The position numbers and the translations under genes are program-made. From Flagellimonas taeanensis (GTDB taxonomy: Bacteria; Bacteroidota; Bacteroidia; Flavobacteriales; Flavobacteriaceae), in assembly GCF_003584105.1 (NCBI RefSeq), contig NZ_QXFO01000028.1:179282-243281 (forward strand): a DNA stretch of 64,000 nucleotides. Reading direction: 5' to 3'. How positions within the stretch are numbered: the stretch's first letter is position 1; each line of letters starts with the position of its first letter. Positions 7,025 through 15,843 of the stretch are shown here, piece by piece. The notes below the pieces were generated by a model. It made no database searches. It was given only the letters and a program-made list of their open reading frames with translations, and was not told where the DNA came from.

Positions 7025-8161
7025 TTACAGCATTCCTTTTGTTGATGGCAATACCATTTTCTCCACATCCCGTTTTACTGCCATTTTGATGGATTTGGCA
7101 AAAGCTTTGAATATGGCCTCTATCTTATGGTGTTCATTCGTCCCTTCTGCTTTGATGTTCAGATTGGCCTTGGCCCCATCCGTAAAAGATTTGAAAAAAT
7201 GATAAAACATTTCCGTAGGCATTTCACCAATCTTTTCCCTTTTGAACTCCGCATCCCAAACCAGCCAATTCCTTCCTCCAAAATCTATGGCGACTTGGGC
7301 CAGGCAATCATCCATAGGCAAACAAAACCCGTAGCGTTCGATACCCAATTTCTTGCCCAAGGCTTTGGCAAACACTTCGCCCAAAGCAATAGCGGTATCC
7401 TCAATGGTATGGTGTTCGTCCACCTCAAGATCACCATCAACTTTAATGGTTAGGTCCATTTGTCCGTGGCGCGCCAATTGGTCCAACATGTGATCAAAAA
7501 AGGCCAATCCGGTTTGGATATCACTTTTTCCGGTTCCATCCAGATTCAATTTGATCTGAATATCCGTTTCGTTGGTTTTTCTATGGATTTCAGCAACTCG
7601 ATTCTCCAACTTCAAAAATTCATAGATCTTTTCCCAATCGTTGCTTTCCAGAGCAATATAGGGATTCAACTCTTCTCGTTTTACCGTAATCTCACCTGTT
7701 CCCAAATGGGTTTCATCATTGATATAGATGCCTTTTGCCCCTAGGTTTTTGGCCAATTCCACATCGGTCAAGCGATCCCCGATCACAAAGGAATTGGCAA
7801 GGTCATACTCCTCCGAAAAATAGGCGGTAAGCATTCCCGTCCCAGGTTTTCGGGTCGGGGCATTGTCCTTTGCAAAGGTCTTGTCGATAAAGACATTATC
7901 AAAAACGACCCCTTCCGCTTCAAATGAATTGACGATGAAATTCTGTACGGGCCAAAAAGTGTTTTCCGGAAAAATATCGGTCCCCAATCCGTCTTGGTTG
8001 GTGATCATCACCAGTTCATAATCCAGTTCTTTTGCAATTTTCCCTAAAAAAGTGAATGCCTTTGGATAGAAAATCAATTTTTCAAAGGAATCAATTTGTT
8101 CATCAATGGTTTCCTTGATAATGGTTCCATCACGATCAATGAATAATACTTTTTTGCCCAT
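7025..8161 (-). CDS. hisB: Bifunctional histidinol-phosphatase / imidazoleglycerol-phosphate dehydratase
   Basis: This fused enzyme does steps 6 and 8 of the pathway. The N-terminal HAD phosphatase has [11 protein letters not shown] (catalytic DxD), [10 protein letters not shown] and a Cys-poor middle. The C-terminal dehydratase (from about residue 190) has the manganese-binding motifs [28 protein letters not shown] and [16 protein letters not shown]. The start is ATG 8161 ([12 protein letters not shown]); in-frame upstream codons overlap hisC and lack similarity. At 378 residues it has the usual length. Because of this fusion no separate hisN gene is required. Confidence 0.97.
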   Translation of the reverse strand: MGKKVLFIDRDGTIIKETIDEQIDSFEKLIFYPKAFTFLGKIAKELDYELVMITNQDGLGTDIFPENTFWPVQNFIVNSFEAEGVVFDNVFIDKTFAKDNAPTRKPGTGMLTAYFSEEYDLANSFVIGDRLTDVELAKNLGAKGIYINDETHLGTGEITVKREELNPYIALESNDWEKIYEFLKLENRVAEIHRKTNETDIQIKLNLDGTGKSDIQTGLAFFDHMLDQLARHGQMDLTIKVDGDLEVDEHHTIEDTAIALGEVFAKALGKKLGIERYGFCLPMDDCLAQVAIDFGGRNWLVWDAEFKREKIGEMPTEMFYHFFKSFTDGAKANLNIKAEGTNEHHKIEAIFKAFAKSIKMAVKRDVEKMVLPSTKGML

Positions 8162-8163
8162 AG

Positions 8164-9210
8164 TTATAATTGCTTTAAAATGGCTATCAATGCTTTGTTT
8201 TCGGTTGGTGTACCTACCGTAAACCGCAGCGTGTTTTCGCACAAAGGCTGGGTGCTTCGGTTCCGTACCACGACTTGTTTTTCCAGTAATTGTTGATAAC
8301 GCTTATCGGCATTATCAACTTTGGCCAATATAAAATTGGCATCGGAAGGGTATATTTTCTCCACAAAGTCCAAGTTTTGTAGAGCTTGCTCCAAATTGGA
8401 ACGCTCTTCCAAAATTTGAACCACCTCCTGTTGCACGGCATCTTCATTCAGAATCCGTTGCAATGCTTTTTGTTGGGTCAACTGATTGACGTTATAAGGT
8501 GGCTTGATTTTGTTCAATATGGCAATAATCTCTTCCGAAGCGTAACATACTCCCAAACGAATTCCAGCCAAGCCGTAGGCTTTGGACAATGTTTGGGTTA
8601 CAATCAAGTTGGGGTATTTTTTCAAGTCTTTCAACCAACTTTCTTGTTCGGAAAAATCGATATAGGCCTCATCAATGACTACCAATCCATGAAAGGATTC
8701 CAAAAGTTTCTCCACACTTTCCCTTTTAAAGGAATTTCCGGTGGGATTATTGGGCGAGCAGATGAAAATGAGCTTGGTTTTTTTGTCCACCTTGTCCAGA
8801 ATAGCGGGAACATCGGGTTCAAAATCAATGGTCAACAAAACTTCCCTGTTTTCCACTGCATTGATCCCTGCCAGTACCTTATACATGCCATACGTAGGTG
8901 GCAAAGTGATCACATTGTCCTGATTGGGTTCACAGAAAGCCCTATAAACCAAATCTAATACCTCGTCGCTGCCATTACCCAAAAGCATGTTTTCTTCAGA
9001 AACACCCTTCTGCTTTGCTAAAAGTGCCTTTAGGCTTCTTTGGTAAGGATCGGGATACCGATTGACCCCATTCTCGAAGGGATTTTCATTGGCATCCAAA
9101 AAAATCATGGTGGACCCATCGGAAACGTATTCGTCTCGGGCCGAAGAATACGGTTTTAGGGCCTTTACGGATTCCCTAACGATGTTGTTTATGTTGAAGG
9201 TTTTAGTCAT
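8164..9210 (-). CDS. hisC: Histidinol-phosphate aminotransferase
   Basis: PLP enzyme for step 7, converting imidazole acetol phosphate to histidinol phosphate with glutamate. The fold type I aminotransferase has the PLP lysine in [14 protein letters not shown], the SPNNPTGN loop and the DEAYIDF aspartate. It is 348 residues long, normal for HisC. It ends two bases before the hisB start. Between it and hisD lies a 34-base gap filled by a hairpin repeat. Confidence 0.97.
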   Translation of the reverse strand: MTKTFNINNIVRESVKALKPYSSARDEYVSDGSTMIFLDANENPFENGVNRYPDPYQRSLKALLAKQKGVSEENMLLGNGSDEVLDLVYRAFCEPNQDNVITLPPTYGMYKVLAGINAVENREVLLTIDFEPDVPAILDKVDKKTKLIFICSPNNPTGNSFKRESVEKLLESFHGLVVIDEAYIDFSEQESWLKDLKKYPNLIVTQTLSKAYGLAGIRLGVCYASEEIIAILNKIKPPYNVNQLTQQKALQRILNEDAVQQEVVQILEERSNLEQALQNLDFVEKIYPSDANFILAKVDNADKRYQQLLEKQVVVRNRSTQPLCENTLRFTVGTPTENKALIAILKQL

Positions 9211-9217
9211 ATCATTG

Positions 9218-9239
9218 AGGTCTCGACTGCGCTCGACCT
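9218..9239. repeat. Hairpin repeat between hisD and hisC
   Basis: Arms AGGTC (9218-9222) and GACCT (9235-9239), with TCGA copies closer to the loop and the core CGACTGCGCTC shared with the element at 3080-3099. It occupies almost the whole gap between the two genes. Confidence 0.6.
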
Positions 9240-9244
9240 GACAT

Positions 9245-10534
9245 TTAGTTTGATTTTATAGTATTTAGGCGAAGGGTCACCGCATTTTTATGGGCCTGTA
9301 ATCCTTCCGCTTCTGCCATCAATTCTATGGAAGGGCCAATGGCTTCCATTCCCTCTTTGGATATTTTTTGAAAGGTCATGCTCTTCATAAAACTGTCCAG
9401 GTTTACACCACTATACTGTTTGGCGTAGCCATTGGTCGGAAGTGTGTGATTGGTGCCTGAAGCATAGTCACCGGCACTTTCAGGGGTATAATTGCCTACG
9501 AATACTGATCCAGCGTTTTGGATCTTTTGAAGGTAAAAATCCTCATTTTCCACACAGACAATAAAATGTTCAGGGCCATATTCATTGATTAAATCGATGG
9601 CGGTTTGATCGTCTTTTACCGAGATCAACTTGCTGTTTTGGATTGATTTTTCTGCAATAGCTGCTCTTGGCAGTTGTTTTATTTGAGATTCGATTTCCTT
9701 TTCAACAGCATCAATCAATTTTTCGGAAGTGGAAACCAAAATTACTTGGCTATCGGTGCCATGCTCTGCTTGGCTCAACAAATCGGAGGCTACAAAAGTT
9801 GCATTGGCAGAATCGTCTGCGACGACGAGAAGCTCGCTCGGTCCGGCCGGCATGTCGATTGCGACTCCGTGTTTAGTGGCCAATTGTTTGGCAACGGTAA
9901 CATATTGGTTGCCTGGCCCGAATATTTTGTACACATTGGGAATGGTTTCTGTTCCGAATGTCAATGCCGCAACGGCTTGAATGCCACCTACCTTAAAGAT
10001 TTTGGTTACCCCACAAAGTTGAGCGGCGAACAAAATGGTCGGGTTTACGTTCCCATTTTTATCAGGAGGCGTACACAATACAATCTCTGAACACCCCGCC
10101 AACTTAGCAGGTATGGCCAACATCAAAATAGTGGAAAACAGCGGTGCCGTACCTCCGGGAATGTAAAGCCCCACTTTTTGGATGGGTCTTTTTTCTTGCC
10201 AACACAATACCCCTGGTATGGTTTCCATTTCCACTTTGACCGTTTTTTGGGCAGCATGGAATTTTTCAATATTGGATTTGGCCAAGGAAATGGCCTTTTT
10301 CAAATCGTTTGAAACCGAATTGGATGCTATTTGGATTTCATCATCGGTCACCAAAAGGGAGTCCAATTGCACATGGTCAAACTGGTCTGTATATTTTTTG
10401 ATGGCCCCATCTCCATTTGCCTGTACCTCCTCAAAAATGGACTCAACGATTTTTTCAATATCAGCCACCGTTTGGGTAGGTCGTTTAAGAATCTTGGACC
10501 AATCTTCTTTATTTGGATGATAAATTTTGTTCAT
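9245..10534 (-). CDS. hisD: Histidinol dehydrogenase
   Basis: Zinc-dependent NAD enzyme for the last two oxidations, from histidinol to histidine. Signature stretches are GLYIPGGTAPLFSTILML, the VAKQLATKHGVAIDMPAGPSE region, QAEHGTDSQ with zinc ligands, and TPESAGDYASGTNHTLPTNG. It is 429 residues, full length. It starts one base after the stop of the upstream acetyltransferase gene, so it belongs to the same transcript. Confidence 0.97.
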   Translation of the reverse strand: MNKIYHPNKEDWSKILKRPTQTVADIEKIVESIFEEVQANGDGAIKKYTDQFDHVQLDSLLVTDDEIQIASNSVSNDLKKAISLAKSNIEKFHAAQKTVKVEMETIPGVLCWQEKRPIQKVGLYIPGGTAPLFSTILMLAIPAKLAGCSEIVLCTPPDKNGNVNPTILFAAQLCGVTKIFKVGGIQAVAALTFGTETIPNVYKIFGPGNQYVTVAKQLATKHGVAIDMPAGPSELLVVADDSANATFVASDLLSQAEHGTDSQVILVSTSEKLIDAVEKEIESQIKQLPRAAIAEKSIQNSKLISVKDDQTAIDLINEYGPEHFIVCVENEDFYLQKIQNAGSVFVGNYTPESAGDYASGTNHTLPTNGYAKQYSGVNLDSFMKSMTFQKISKEGMEAIGPSIELMAEAEGLQAHKNAVTLRLNTIKSN

Positions 10535-10535
10535 T

Positions 10536-10967
10536 TCAATATATTTTGATCAAGTGTATGCCCAAGGCTTCGTACCCCTGATTTTCCCAGAATTTTTTGC
10601 CTCTTACATTTTTGGCGTAGCAGTTCACTTCGGCACGTTCACAGCCAATTTCCTTGGCATAATCGTTCAGAAAAGCTAACATCAGTTCACCGATACCCTT
10701 CCCTTGATATTGGGGAGAAACGATTACATTATCAGGTTCAACATGTTTGCCTGCATAGAGTTTGTTCAATACCCATACCCCGCAAATGCCAATCAGTTGC
10801 TCTTGGTCATACACCCCGATGCATTTGTATCCCATCGGAATCATTTCGGTTAGGCGGTTTTGCAGTACTTCCATGGGAATACGTTCGCCGTTCAACAGAA
10901 AAGCCAATGGAAGAATGGTATAAAGCTTTTCCGTTGGAATCCAGTCTATAGTGAATTGAGGTTCCAT
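10536..10967 (-). CDS. GNAT-family N-acetyltransferase (between hisG and hisD)
   Basis: A 143-residue GNAT protein with motif A as VIVSPQYQGKGIGELMLAFL and a C-terminal CYAKNVRGKKFWENQGYEALG, the strand-helix where many GNATs bind the acceptor. The substrate is unknown. The start is ATG 10967; a GTG one codon earlier is possible. It begins 6 bases after hisG and ends one base before hisD. It is not a close copy of the other GNAT in the operon (5586-6002). Confidence 0.85.
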   Translation of the reverse strand: MEPQFTIDWIPTEKLYTILPLAFLLNGERIPMEVLQNRLTEMIPMGYKCIGVYDQEQLIGICGVWVLNKLYAGKHVEPDNVIVSPQYQGKGIGELMLAFLNDYAKEIGCERAEVNCYAKNVRGKKFWENQGYEALGIHLIKIY

Positions 10968-10973
10968 CACTGA

Positions 10974-11831
10974 TTACATTACCATTTTTTCGATCGGACA
11001 GACCAAAATGCCCTCGGCACCTGCTTGTTTCAAGGCGTCGATAACTTCCCAAAAGGTATCTCTGGTAATCACGGAGTGTACGGAGCTCCAACCTTCTTCG
11101 GCCAAGGGCAGTACCGTGGGGCTACGCATCCCTGGTAAAATGGAAATGATCTGGTCCAACTTATCATTTGGGGCATTAAGCAGGATGTATTTGTTATGCC
11201 TAGCCTGGAGTACCGATTGGATCCTGAACCGGATTTTCTTCAAGATTTCCCTTCGTTCTTCGGAAATCGTAGGGGAAACAGCCAATACGGCCTCACTTTG
11301 CAAAATGACCTCTACTTCCTTCAAATTATTTTTGAACAAGGTGCTGCCACTGGAAACAATATCACAGATTCCATAGGCCAAACCTATGTTGGGTGCAATC
11401 TCCACCGATCCATTGATCAGGTGCAGATCGGCAGTGACCCCTTTGGATTTTAGGTATTCGTTGACGGTATTGGGATAAGAAGTAGCAATTTTCTTGCCTT
11501 CAAAATCCTTCACCGAATTATACTTTACCCCTTTTGGAACAGCCAGTGAAACCCTGCATTTGGAAAAATTCAACTTTTCTGCCACGGCAATATCTTTTCC
11601 TTTTTCCACCAATACATTTTCTCCTATGATGGCAATGTCCACTACCCCATCCCTTAAATATTGTGGAATGTCCCCGTTCCGCAAATAGAAAACTTCCAAC
11701 GGAAAGTTTCTGGCAGTGGCCTTTAGTTGGTCCTTTCCATTGTCGATGGAAATACCACAATCCTTCAAGATCTGAAGGGAGTCCTCGTTCAAGCGACCGC
11801 TTTTTTGTACAGCAATCCGAATTTTTGTCAT
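10974..11831 (-). CDS. hisG: ATP phosphoribosyltransferase, long form
   Basis: First and committed step of histidine synthesis: ATP plus PRPP gives phosphoribosyl-ATP. The protein has 285 residues, the long HisG form with a C-terminal regulatory domain (about residues 215-285, LPLAEEGWSSVHSVI to GAEGILVCPIEKM) that binds histidine for feedback inhibition; it therefore needs no HisZ. The N-terminal domain has IRIAVQKSGRLNEDS, and the PRPP-loop region is in DIVSSGSTLFKNNL. The start is ATG 11831 (MTKIRIAVQ); an in-frame extension overlaps the leader region and is not homologous. It is the first structural gene behind the attenuator. Confidence 0.96.
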   Translation of the reverse strand: MTKIRIAVQKSGRLNEDSLQILKDCGISIDNGKDQLKATARNFPLEVFYLRNGDIPQYLRDGVVDIAIIGENVLVEKGKDIAVAEKLNFSKCRVSLAVPKGVKYNSVKDFEGKKIATSYPNTVNEYLKSKGVTADLHLINGSVEIAPNIGLAYGICDIVSSGSTLFKNNLKEVEVILQSEAVLAVSPTISEERREILKKIRFRIQSVLQARHNKYILLNAPNDKLDQIISILPGMRSPTVLPLAEEGWSSVHSVITRDTFWEVIDALKQAGAEGILVCPIEKMVM

Positions 11832-11876
11832 TAGTTCAACGATTATGTTCAAAAAACCAAATGGGCATAAAAACAA

Positions 11877-11902
11877 AACCCGCTTGATTTCTCAAACGGG
11901 TT
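11877..11902 (-). terminator. his attenuator terminator
   Basis: On the minus strand an 11-bp stem (AACCCGTTTGA / TCAAGCGGGTT, with one G-U pair) closes a GAAA tetraloop and is followed by a T-rich tract to about 11867. It lies between the leader peptide and hisG. Its 5' arm can instead pair with the end of the leader-peptide coding region (11937-11945). Confidence 0.9.
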
Positions 11903-11932
11903 AGAATATATTTTATATACAACAATACACTT

Positions 11933-11989
11933 CTATCTCGCTTGAGGGCAAGTATAAAAATGGTGATGATGTACGTTATTGTTACTCAT
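11933..11989 (-). CDS. hisL: his leader peptide, 18 residues
   Basis: A short frame, ATG 11989 to TAG 11933, encodes MSNNNVHHHHFYTCPQAR with four consecutive His codons (CAT CAT CAC CAT). In his operons of other bacteria such peptides sense charged tRNA-His: ribosome stalling at the His codons decides between antiterminator and terminator. Here the last codons (CCT CAA GCG AGA TAG) contain TCAAGCGAG, nearly the same as the terminator's 3' arm TCAAGCGGG, so they can act as the antiterminator strand. The start codon lies only seven bases from the -7 element, so the mRNA would have almost no 5' leader. Confidence 0.88.
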   Translation of the reverse strand: MSNNNVHHHHFYTCPQAR

Positions 11990-11996
11990 TATGTGT

Positions 11997-12023
11997 CAAA
12001 TGTAGAACATATTTTTTTATCAA
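11997..12023 (-). promoter_or_regulatory. his operon promoter (TTG / TAnnTTTG type)
   Basis: On the minus strand TACATTTG (12004-11997) matches the Bacteroidota -7 element TAnnTTTG, with TTG at 12023-12021 sixteen bases upstream as the -33 element. It sits just in front of the leader peptide and just behind the stop of the SPFH gene. Confidence 0.7.
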
Positions 12024-12034
12024 AAAAGAGGAAT

Positions 12035-12850
12035 TTAGTTATTTCCCAAAATTAGCGGTAGTCCGTCATTGCCCGATCCCACTACGACCACTTTGGTGTT
12101 TGGGGATTGTGCCAACATTAAAGTAGCTTCAATTCCCTTGTCCTGAAGGATCTTATCTGTCAAGGAGGCACTCAAAATCCTGTTGGCATCTGCCTTACCT
12201 TGGGCTTCAATACGAACTTTTTCCGCTTCTTTTTGTGCGGTCACCAATCGAAATTCGTATTCCAGCGATTCCTGTTCCTGCTTCAACTTTCGCTCAATGG
12301 CATCCTTAATGGTGGGCGGTAGGGTCACGTCCCTTACCAATACTTCATTAAGTTGAATGTATTGACCCGCAACAATTTTCTGGGTCTCCTCAAAAATTTC
12401 CTGTTGAATGGCGTCCCGCTTGCTGGAATAGAGTTGTTCGGGTGTATATCGTCCCACTACACTTCGGGCAGCTGAGCGGATAGCTGGCAGTAGCACACGT
12501 TCTATGTACTGTTCGCTTTTCTCTTGGTGCAATTTCCCCAACTCGCTGTATTTGGGTTGGAACCACACAGAGGCTTCCAATTTGATGTCCAATCCATTGG
12601 AGGACAGTACATTCATTTTTTCAAGCTGTTCCTGCTGCCTCACTTCATAGACAAATACCTTGTTCCATGGAGCCACAATGTGGAAACCTTCGTCAAGTGG
12701 AGGCTCATCCGTGACCACCCCTCCTCCAAATGTCTTGTACAGAACCCCGGCTTCACCGGAACCTATGGTCACTGCGGATTTTGAAATGAATATGATGAGA
12801 ACGATGATGCCTGCAATGGCAGGTAATGCAATCTTTGGTAATTTATCCAT
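12035..12850 (-). CDS. SPFH/prohibitin-family membrane protein
   Basis: A 271-residue protein with one N-terminal membrane helix (IALPAIAGIIVLIIFI) followed by the SPFH/band 7 domain (about residues 28-210, starting TIGSGEAGVLYKTFGGG). A charged coiled coil with EQESLEYEFRLVTAQKEAEKVRIEAQGKA comes next, then a short C-terminal tail. Prohibitins form ring assemblies in the membrane that often scaffold AAA proteases such as FtsH; whether this one does is not visible. It ends the fabG-VWA-SPFH gene run. Confidence 0.9.
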   Translation of the reverse strand: MDKLPKIALPAIAGIIVLIIFISKSAVTIGSGEAGVLYKTFGGGVVTDEPPLDEGFHIVAPWNKVFVYEVRQQEQLEKMNVLSSNGLDIKLEASVWFQPKYSELGKLHQEKSEQYIERVLLPAIRSAARSVVGRYTPEQLYSSKRDAIQQEIFEETQKIVAGQYIQLNEVLVRDVTLPPTIKDAIERKLKQEQESLEYEFRLVTAQKEAEKVRIEAQGKADANRILSASLTDKILQDKGIEATLMLAQSPNTKVVVVGSGNDGLPLILGNN

Positions 12851-12861
12851 GAGTTTGTTGT

Positions 12862-14892
12862 TTACATTAATCCGTTATATTTTCTGATGAACCACTCTGC
12901 TGCGAGGACAAGTACCATCAATCCGAGTAAAATACGGAAATCTATCAAAGATACTATATTCTCCCTGTTCTTTTGGACGGGCAAAAACTGTTGGGATGAT
13001 GTCAAGTCCTCCATCAATTCCTCCACATTATCCGTATAGTACAATTTTCCATTGGTTTTTTCTGCCAAACGGCCCAATTTTTTATAATCTGCGGAGGTAA
13101 GTTGCTTTTCGGGATCAAAATCAAGAATTCGAAAAACCCCTGAGCGTTTGTGGTTTTCACCTTCCACTGTGACCGTATATCGATATTCCCCCGATGCCAA
13201 ATCGCTCAGGTCCACTTCGTAATAGGTATTTTTCAACAACATGGGCGATTCGCGGGAGAAACCGCTGTCCGTTCCCTCAATCTGGATGGATATACGGGCA
13301 TTGGGGTCAAACTGATAACCTTCATCAAAATAAGAGGCCCTGATCTTGGCCATGCTCGCATTTTCAAACACGAGTGCATGGTCCACATCCAGCCTGCTCC
13401 GTTGGTCATTGGAGGTCAAATAGACCATTAGGGTTCCCATAAAATCATCAAATTTTTGGAAGTCCTGATCATTCCGATAGGTCTGCGCACGCCATCGCCA
13501 AATATTTTCACCGAACAACACAGCCTCCCTTTGCTTTCCTTCGGTAAGGATGGAAAACAGAGGCTTGTCCAAGTCTACCCCTCGGATCTGTTGGTACATG
13601 ATGGTCTCCCCGCTTTTTCTCAATTCAATATCCCCAAGGTTGCCTACCAATGGTGGAAAGCCGTCTACGTTGAAATCCCCAAGGCCAAAAATTCCGAAGG
13701 CATTGTTCAAAATGGGCAAGATTTCCTCGGATTGGCTATTATCGACCAAAAAACTTTGCTGGGCCCCATTCAAAAAATTCCAATCTGTTTTACTGCCCGT
13801 TATGGTGAAATAATTGGTTTTTGAATTTTCCAGAAAAGCATATACGGGTCTGAAATTCCTATTGGGTTGGTACAAAATCAGAATATCTGCTTCTTCCAAC
13901 TCTTGGGCAGTCCCAGTGGGTTTGGTGATGGAGACCGATCGTTGCTCATTGGCCTCAATGGATTTTTTCAGCGCCCCGATGTCCGGGTGGGGCATATCCG
14001 AAAGAATCACCACATTGGTTTTTTCATCGATTACCTCAATGGCCGCTTCTTTTACGTTGTTGGCCGTGTTCTTTTCATTTTCCAAGGCATCCACTTCGAC
14101 CTTGATGGTCTTTATCCCCACGCTTTGGGCCTCAACTAGTGTGTTCAGGGTTTGGCTGTTCTTCAGGGCATCCAGTTCCACCCGTTGTTGATGGACCCTG
14201 TTTCCATTTATGGAAACGGTCACTGTTTTGGAAACTGCAGCCGAACCTTGGTAGCGAATAGTGGTTTCTACAGGAAACTTGTTTTTTAGAAATGCATAGG
14301 TGTTGGTATTGATGAGCCCTACGGAAATATCCTCATGCTGGGTGGTATCACCGACCACAATGGGGTTTACGGATAGATTTCCACCCAAATTGAGGTGTTC
14401 ATAATCCCTTCCCAATGTCTGGTTGCCATCCGTGATCAATACGACCGCATTGGTTCCGTTCAAAAAAAGCTCATTGGCCGTGGTAAGGGCCTTGGAAATA
14501 TCAGTGTTCCTTTGGTTGAACACAATGGAATCGGTCTGGTCTACAGCATTGCCAAAACCAAACGCTTGAATGGAAAAACGATCTTCGAGCTGTGGATTTC
14601 CCTTGATCATTCCCACCATTTCCGAAAGACCTCTCTCGGTAGTGGCCTCGTTCATGGAAGTGGAATGGTCTACTAGAAGGATCAAGTTCGCTTTCTCCAG
14701 ATAATAATCATTGTCGACGAACTTGGGGTTGATCAAAAGTAAAAGGCCGCAAAACAAGGCAATGAACCTCAATGCGGCCAATATGATCTTGAGCGGACCT
14801 TTTTTGGGGTTCCTATAATAGTATTGAAAAAATACAATGCCGAGCGCGATGATCGCAGCAAGAACAATAAGGAACACCGTACGCAGCTCCAT
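12862..14892 (-). CDS. Membrane-anchored von Willebrand factor A domain protein
   Basis: A 676-residue protein with two N-terminal membrane helices (about residues 6-28 and 35-58) and a VWA domain whose MIDAS motif reads LLVDHSTSMNE (DxSxS with His in between), with a threonine in VLITDGNQT. A long periplasmic part of beta-rich, Ig-like segments follows, then a C-terminal helix (RILLGLMVLVLAAEWFI). The layout resembles BatA/BatB-like envelope proteins, but no MoxR ATPase or other Bat gene is adjacent. Its role is unknown. It lies 5 bases after fabG. Confidence 0.85.
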   Translation of the reverse strand: MELRTVFLIVLAAIIALGIVFFQYYYRNPKKGPLKIILAALRFIALFCGLLLLINPKFVDNDYYLEKANLILLVDHSTSMNEATTERGLSEMVGMIKGNPQLEDRFSIQAFGFGNAVDQTDSIVFNQRNTDISKALTTANELFLNGTNAVVLITDGNQTLGRDYEHLNLGGNLSVNPIVVGDTTQHEDISVGLINTNTYAFLKNKFPVETTIRYQGSAAVSKTVTVSINGNRVHQQRVELDALKNSQTLNTLVEAQSVGIKTIKVEVDALENEKNTANNVKEAAIEVIDEKTNVVILSDMPHPDIGALKKSIEANEQRSVSITKPTGTAQELEEADILILYQPNRNFRPVYAFLENSKTNYFTITGSKTDWNFLNGAQQSFLVDNSQSEEILPILNNAFGIFGLGDFNVDGFPPLVGNLGDIELRKSGETIMYQQIRGVDLDKPLFSILTEGKQREAVLFGENIWRWRAQTYRNDQDFQKFDDFMGTLMVYLTSNDQRSRLDVDHALVFENASMAKIRASYFDEGYQFDPNARISIQIEGTDSGFSRESPMLLKNTYYEVDLSDLASGEYRYTVTVEGENHKRSGVFRILDFDPEKQLTSADYKKLGRLAEKTNGKLYYTDNVEELMEDLTSSQQFLPVQKNRENIVSLIDFRILLGLMVLVLAAEWFIRKYNGLM

Positions 14893-14897
14893 TCATT

Positions 14898-15647
14898 CTA
14901 GGTTAGCATGCCACCATCCACGTTCAGCACCTGTCCGGTAACATAGTCGGAAAGATCGGACGCCAAGTAGAGACAGGCATTTGCTACATCTTCGGGGGAG
15001 CCACCTCTTTTCAACGGAATGGCATCCCTCCAGCCTTGGACTGTTTTCTCGTCCAGTTTCTCGGTCATTTCGGTCTCAATGAAACCTGGCGCAATGGCAT
15101 TGCAACGGATGTTCCGAGATCCGAGTTCGAGTGCCACGGATTTGGTGAACCCGATCATACCCGCTTTTGAAGCGGCGTAGTTGGTCTGTCCGGCATTGCC
15201 CTTCACCCCCACCACACTGCTCATGTTGATGATGGATCCCTTGCGTTGTTTCAGCATGGTTCGCTGAACGGCCTTGGTCATATTGAAAACAGATTTCAGG
15301 TTGATCTCGATCACGGAATCAAAATCCTCTTCGCCCATGCGCATCAACAAATTGTCCTTGGTGATGCCCGCATTGTTGATCAATACATCGATGCGTCCAT
15401 CAAAATCTTCCAGAACCTGGGCCACAAGGGCTTCGGAATCCGCATAACTGGCAGCGTTGCTCTTGTATGCCTTCGCCTTTACGCCCATGCCCGTGAGTTC
15501 TTTTTCCAATTCCAAGGCAGGTGCCTCGCTGGAGCTGTAGGTGAAGGCCACATTGGCCCCGTGCTTTGCAAAAACTTCGGCGATTCCTCTTCCGATTCCC
15601 CGGCTTGCTCCGGTAATGATGACATTTTTCCCTTCCAAAAGTTTCAT
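14898..15647 (-). CDS. fabG: 3-oxoacyl-[acyl-carrier-protein] reductase
   Basis: NADPH-dependent reductase of the fatty-acid elongation cycle. The short-chain dehydrogenase fold shows the nucleotide motif TGASRGIGRG, NNAG at residues 90-93, and the catalytic Ser-Tyr-Lys in SSVVGVKGNAGQTNYAASKAG. The C-terminal VTGQVLNVDGGM is typical. It is 249 residues long, standard. Its start overlaps by four bases (ATGA) the stop of a short upstream frame. Confidence 0.93.
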   Translation of the reverse strand: MKLLEGKNVIITGASRGIGRGIAEVFAKHGANVAFTYSSSEAPALELEKELTGMGVKAKAYKSNAASYADSEALVAQVLEDFDGRIDVLINNAGITKDNLLMRMGEEDFDSVIEINLKSVFNMTKAVQRTMLKQRKGSIINMSSVVGVKGNAGQTNYAASKAGMIGFTKSVALELGSRNIRCNAIAPGFIETEMTEKLDEKTVQGWRDAIPLKRGGSPEDVANACLYLASDLSDYVTGQVLNVDGGMLT

Positions 15648-15736
15648 CTCTTGCTATTTATTTGTTTTAAGTGGTCAGATGCTATTTGCCAATCAACATT
15701 TTGGTTTGTTTCCAGAATGGTCATGGCCAGTTTCAC
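15644..15736 (-). CDS. Possible 30-residue upstream ORF coupled to fabG
   Basis: A short frame begins at GTG 15736 (or ATG 15724) and ends in a TGA that overlaps the fabG start codon (ATGA). The peptide (VKLAMTILETNQNVDWQIAS, then ten more residues) looks protein-like rather than random. It could be a leader that couples translation to fabG or the tail of a lost gene. A TATATTTG element lies at 15773-15766. No homologue is known to me. Confidence 0.28.
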   Translation of the reverse strand: MKLAMTILETNQNVDWQIASDHLKQINSKR

Positions 15737-15765
15737 ATAACGATTGTGTTAGAACCGTTGTCCGC

Positions 15766-15773
15766 CAAATATA
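15766..15773 (-). promoter_or_regulatory. Candidate -7 element for fabG
   Basis: TATATTTG on the minus strand matches TAnnTTTG. No good TTG is seen at the expected upstream distance, so support is weak. Confidence 0.35.
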
Positions 15774-15801
15774 ATGGTTGTTTTACGTTTAGACGAAAAA
15801 A

Positions 15802-15822
15802 AATCCCGCATTGAACGGGATT
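15802..15822 (-). terminator. Intrinsic terminator after sucD
   Basis: On the minus strand a 7-bp stem (AATCCCG / CGGGATT) with a 7-base loop is followed by a T-run, 20 bases after the sucD stop. It separates sucD from the fabG transcript. Confidence 0.85.
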
Positions 15823-15843
15823 TATATAGGATTTAACGGTTGG

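Noticed and set aside
12862..14892. Aerotolerance (Bat) operon
   Set aside because: VWA and BatA-like proteins are present at two places, but no MoxR ATPase or BatB/C/D/E genes are adjacent to either.
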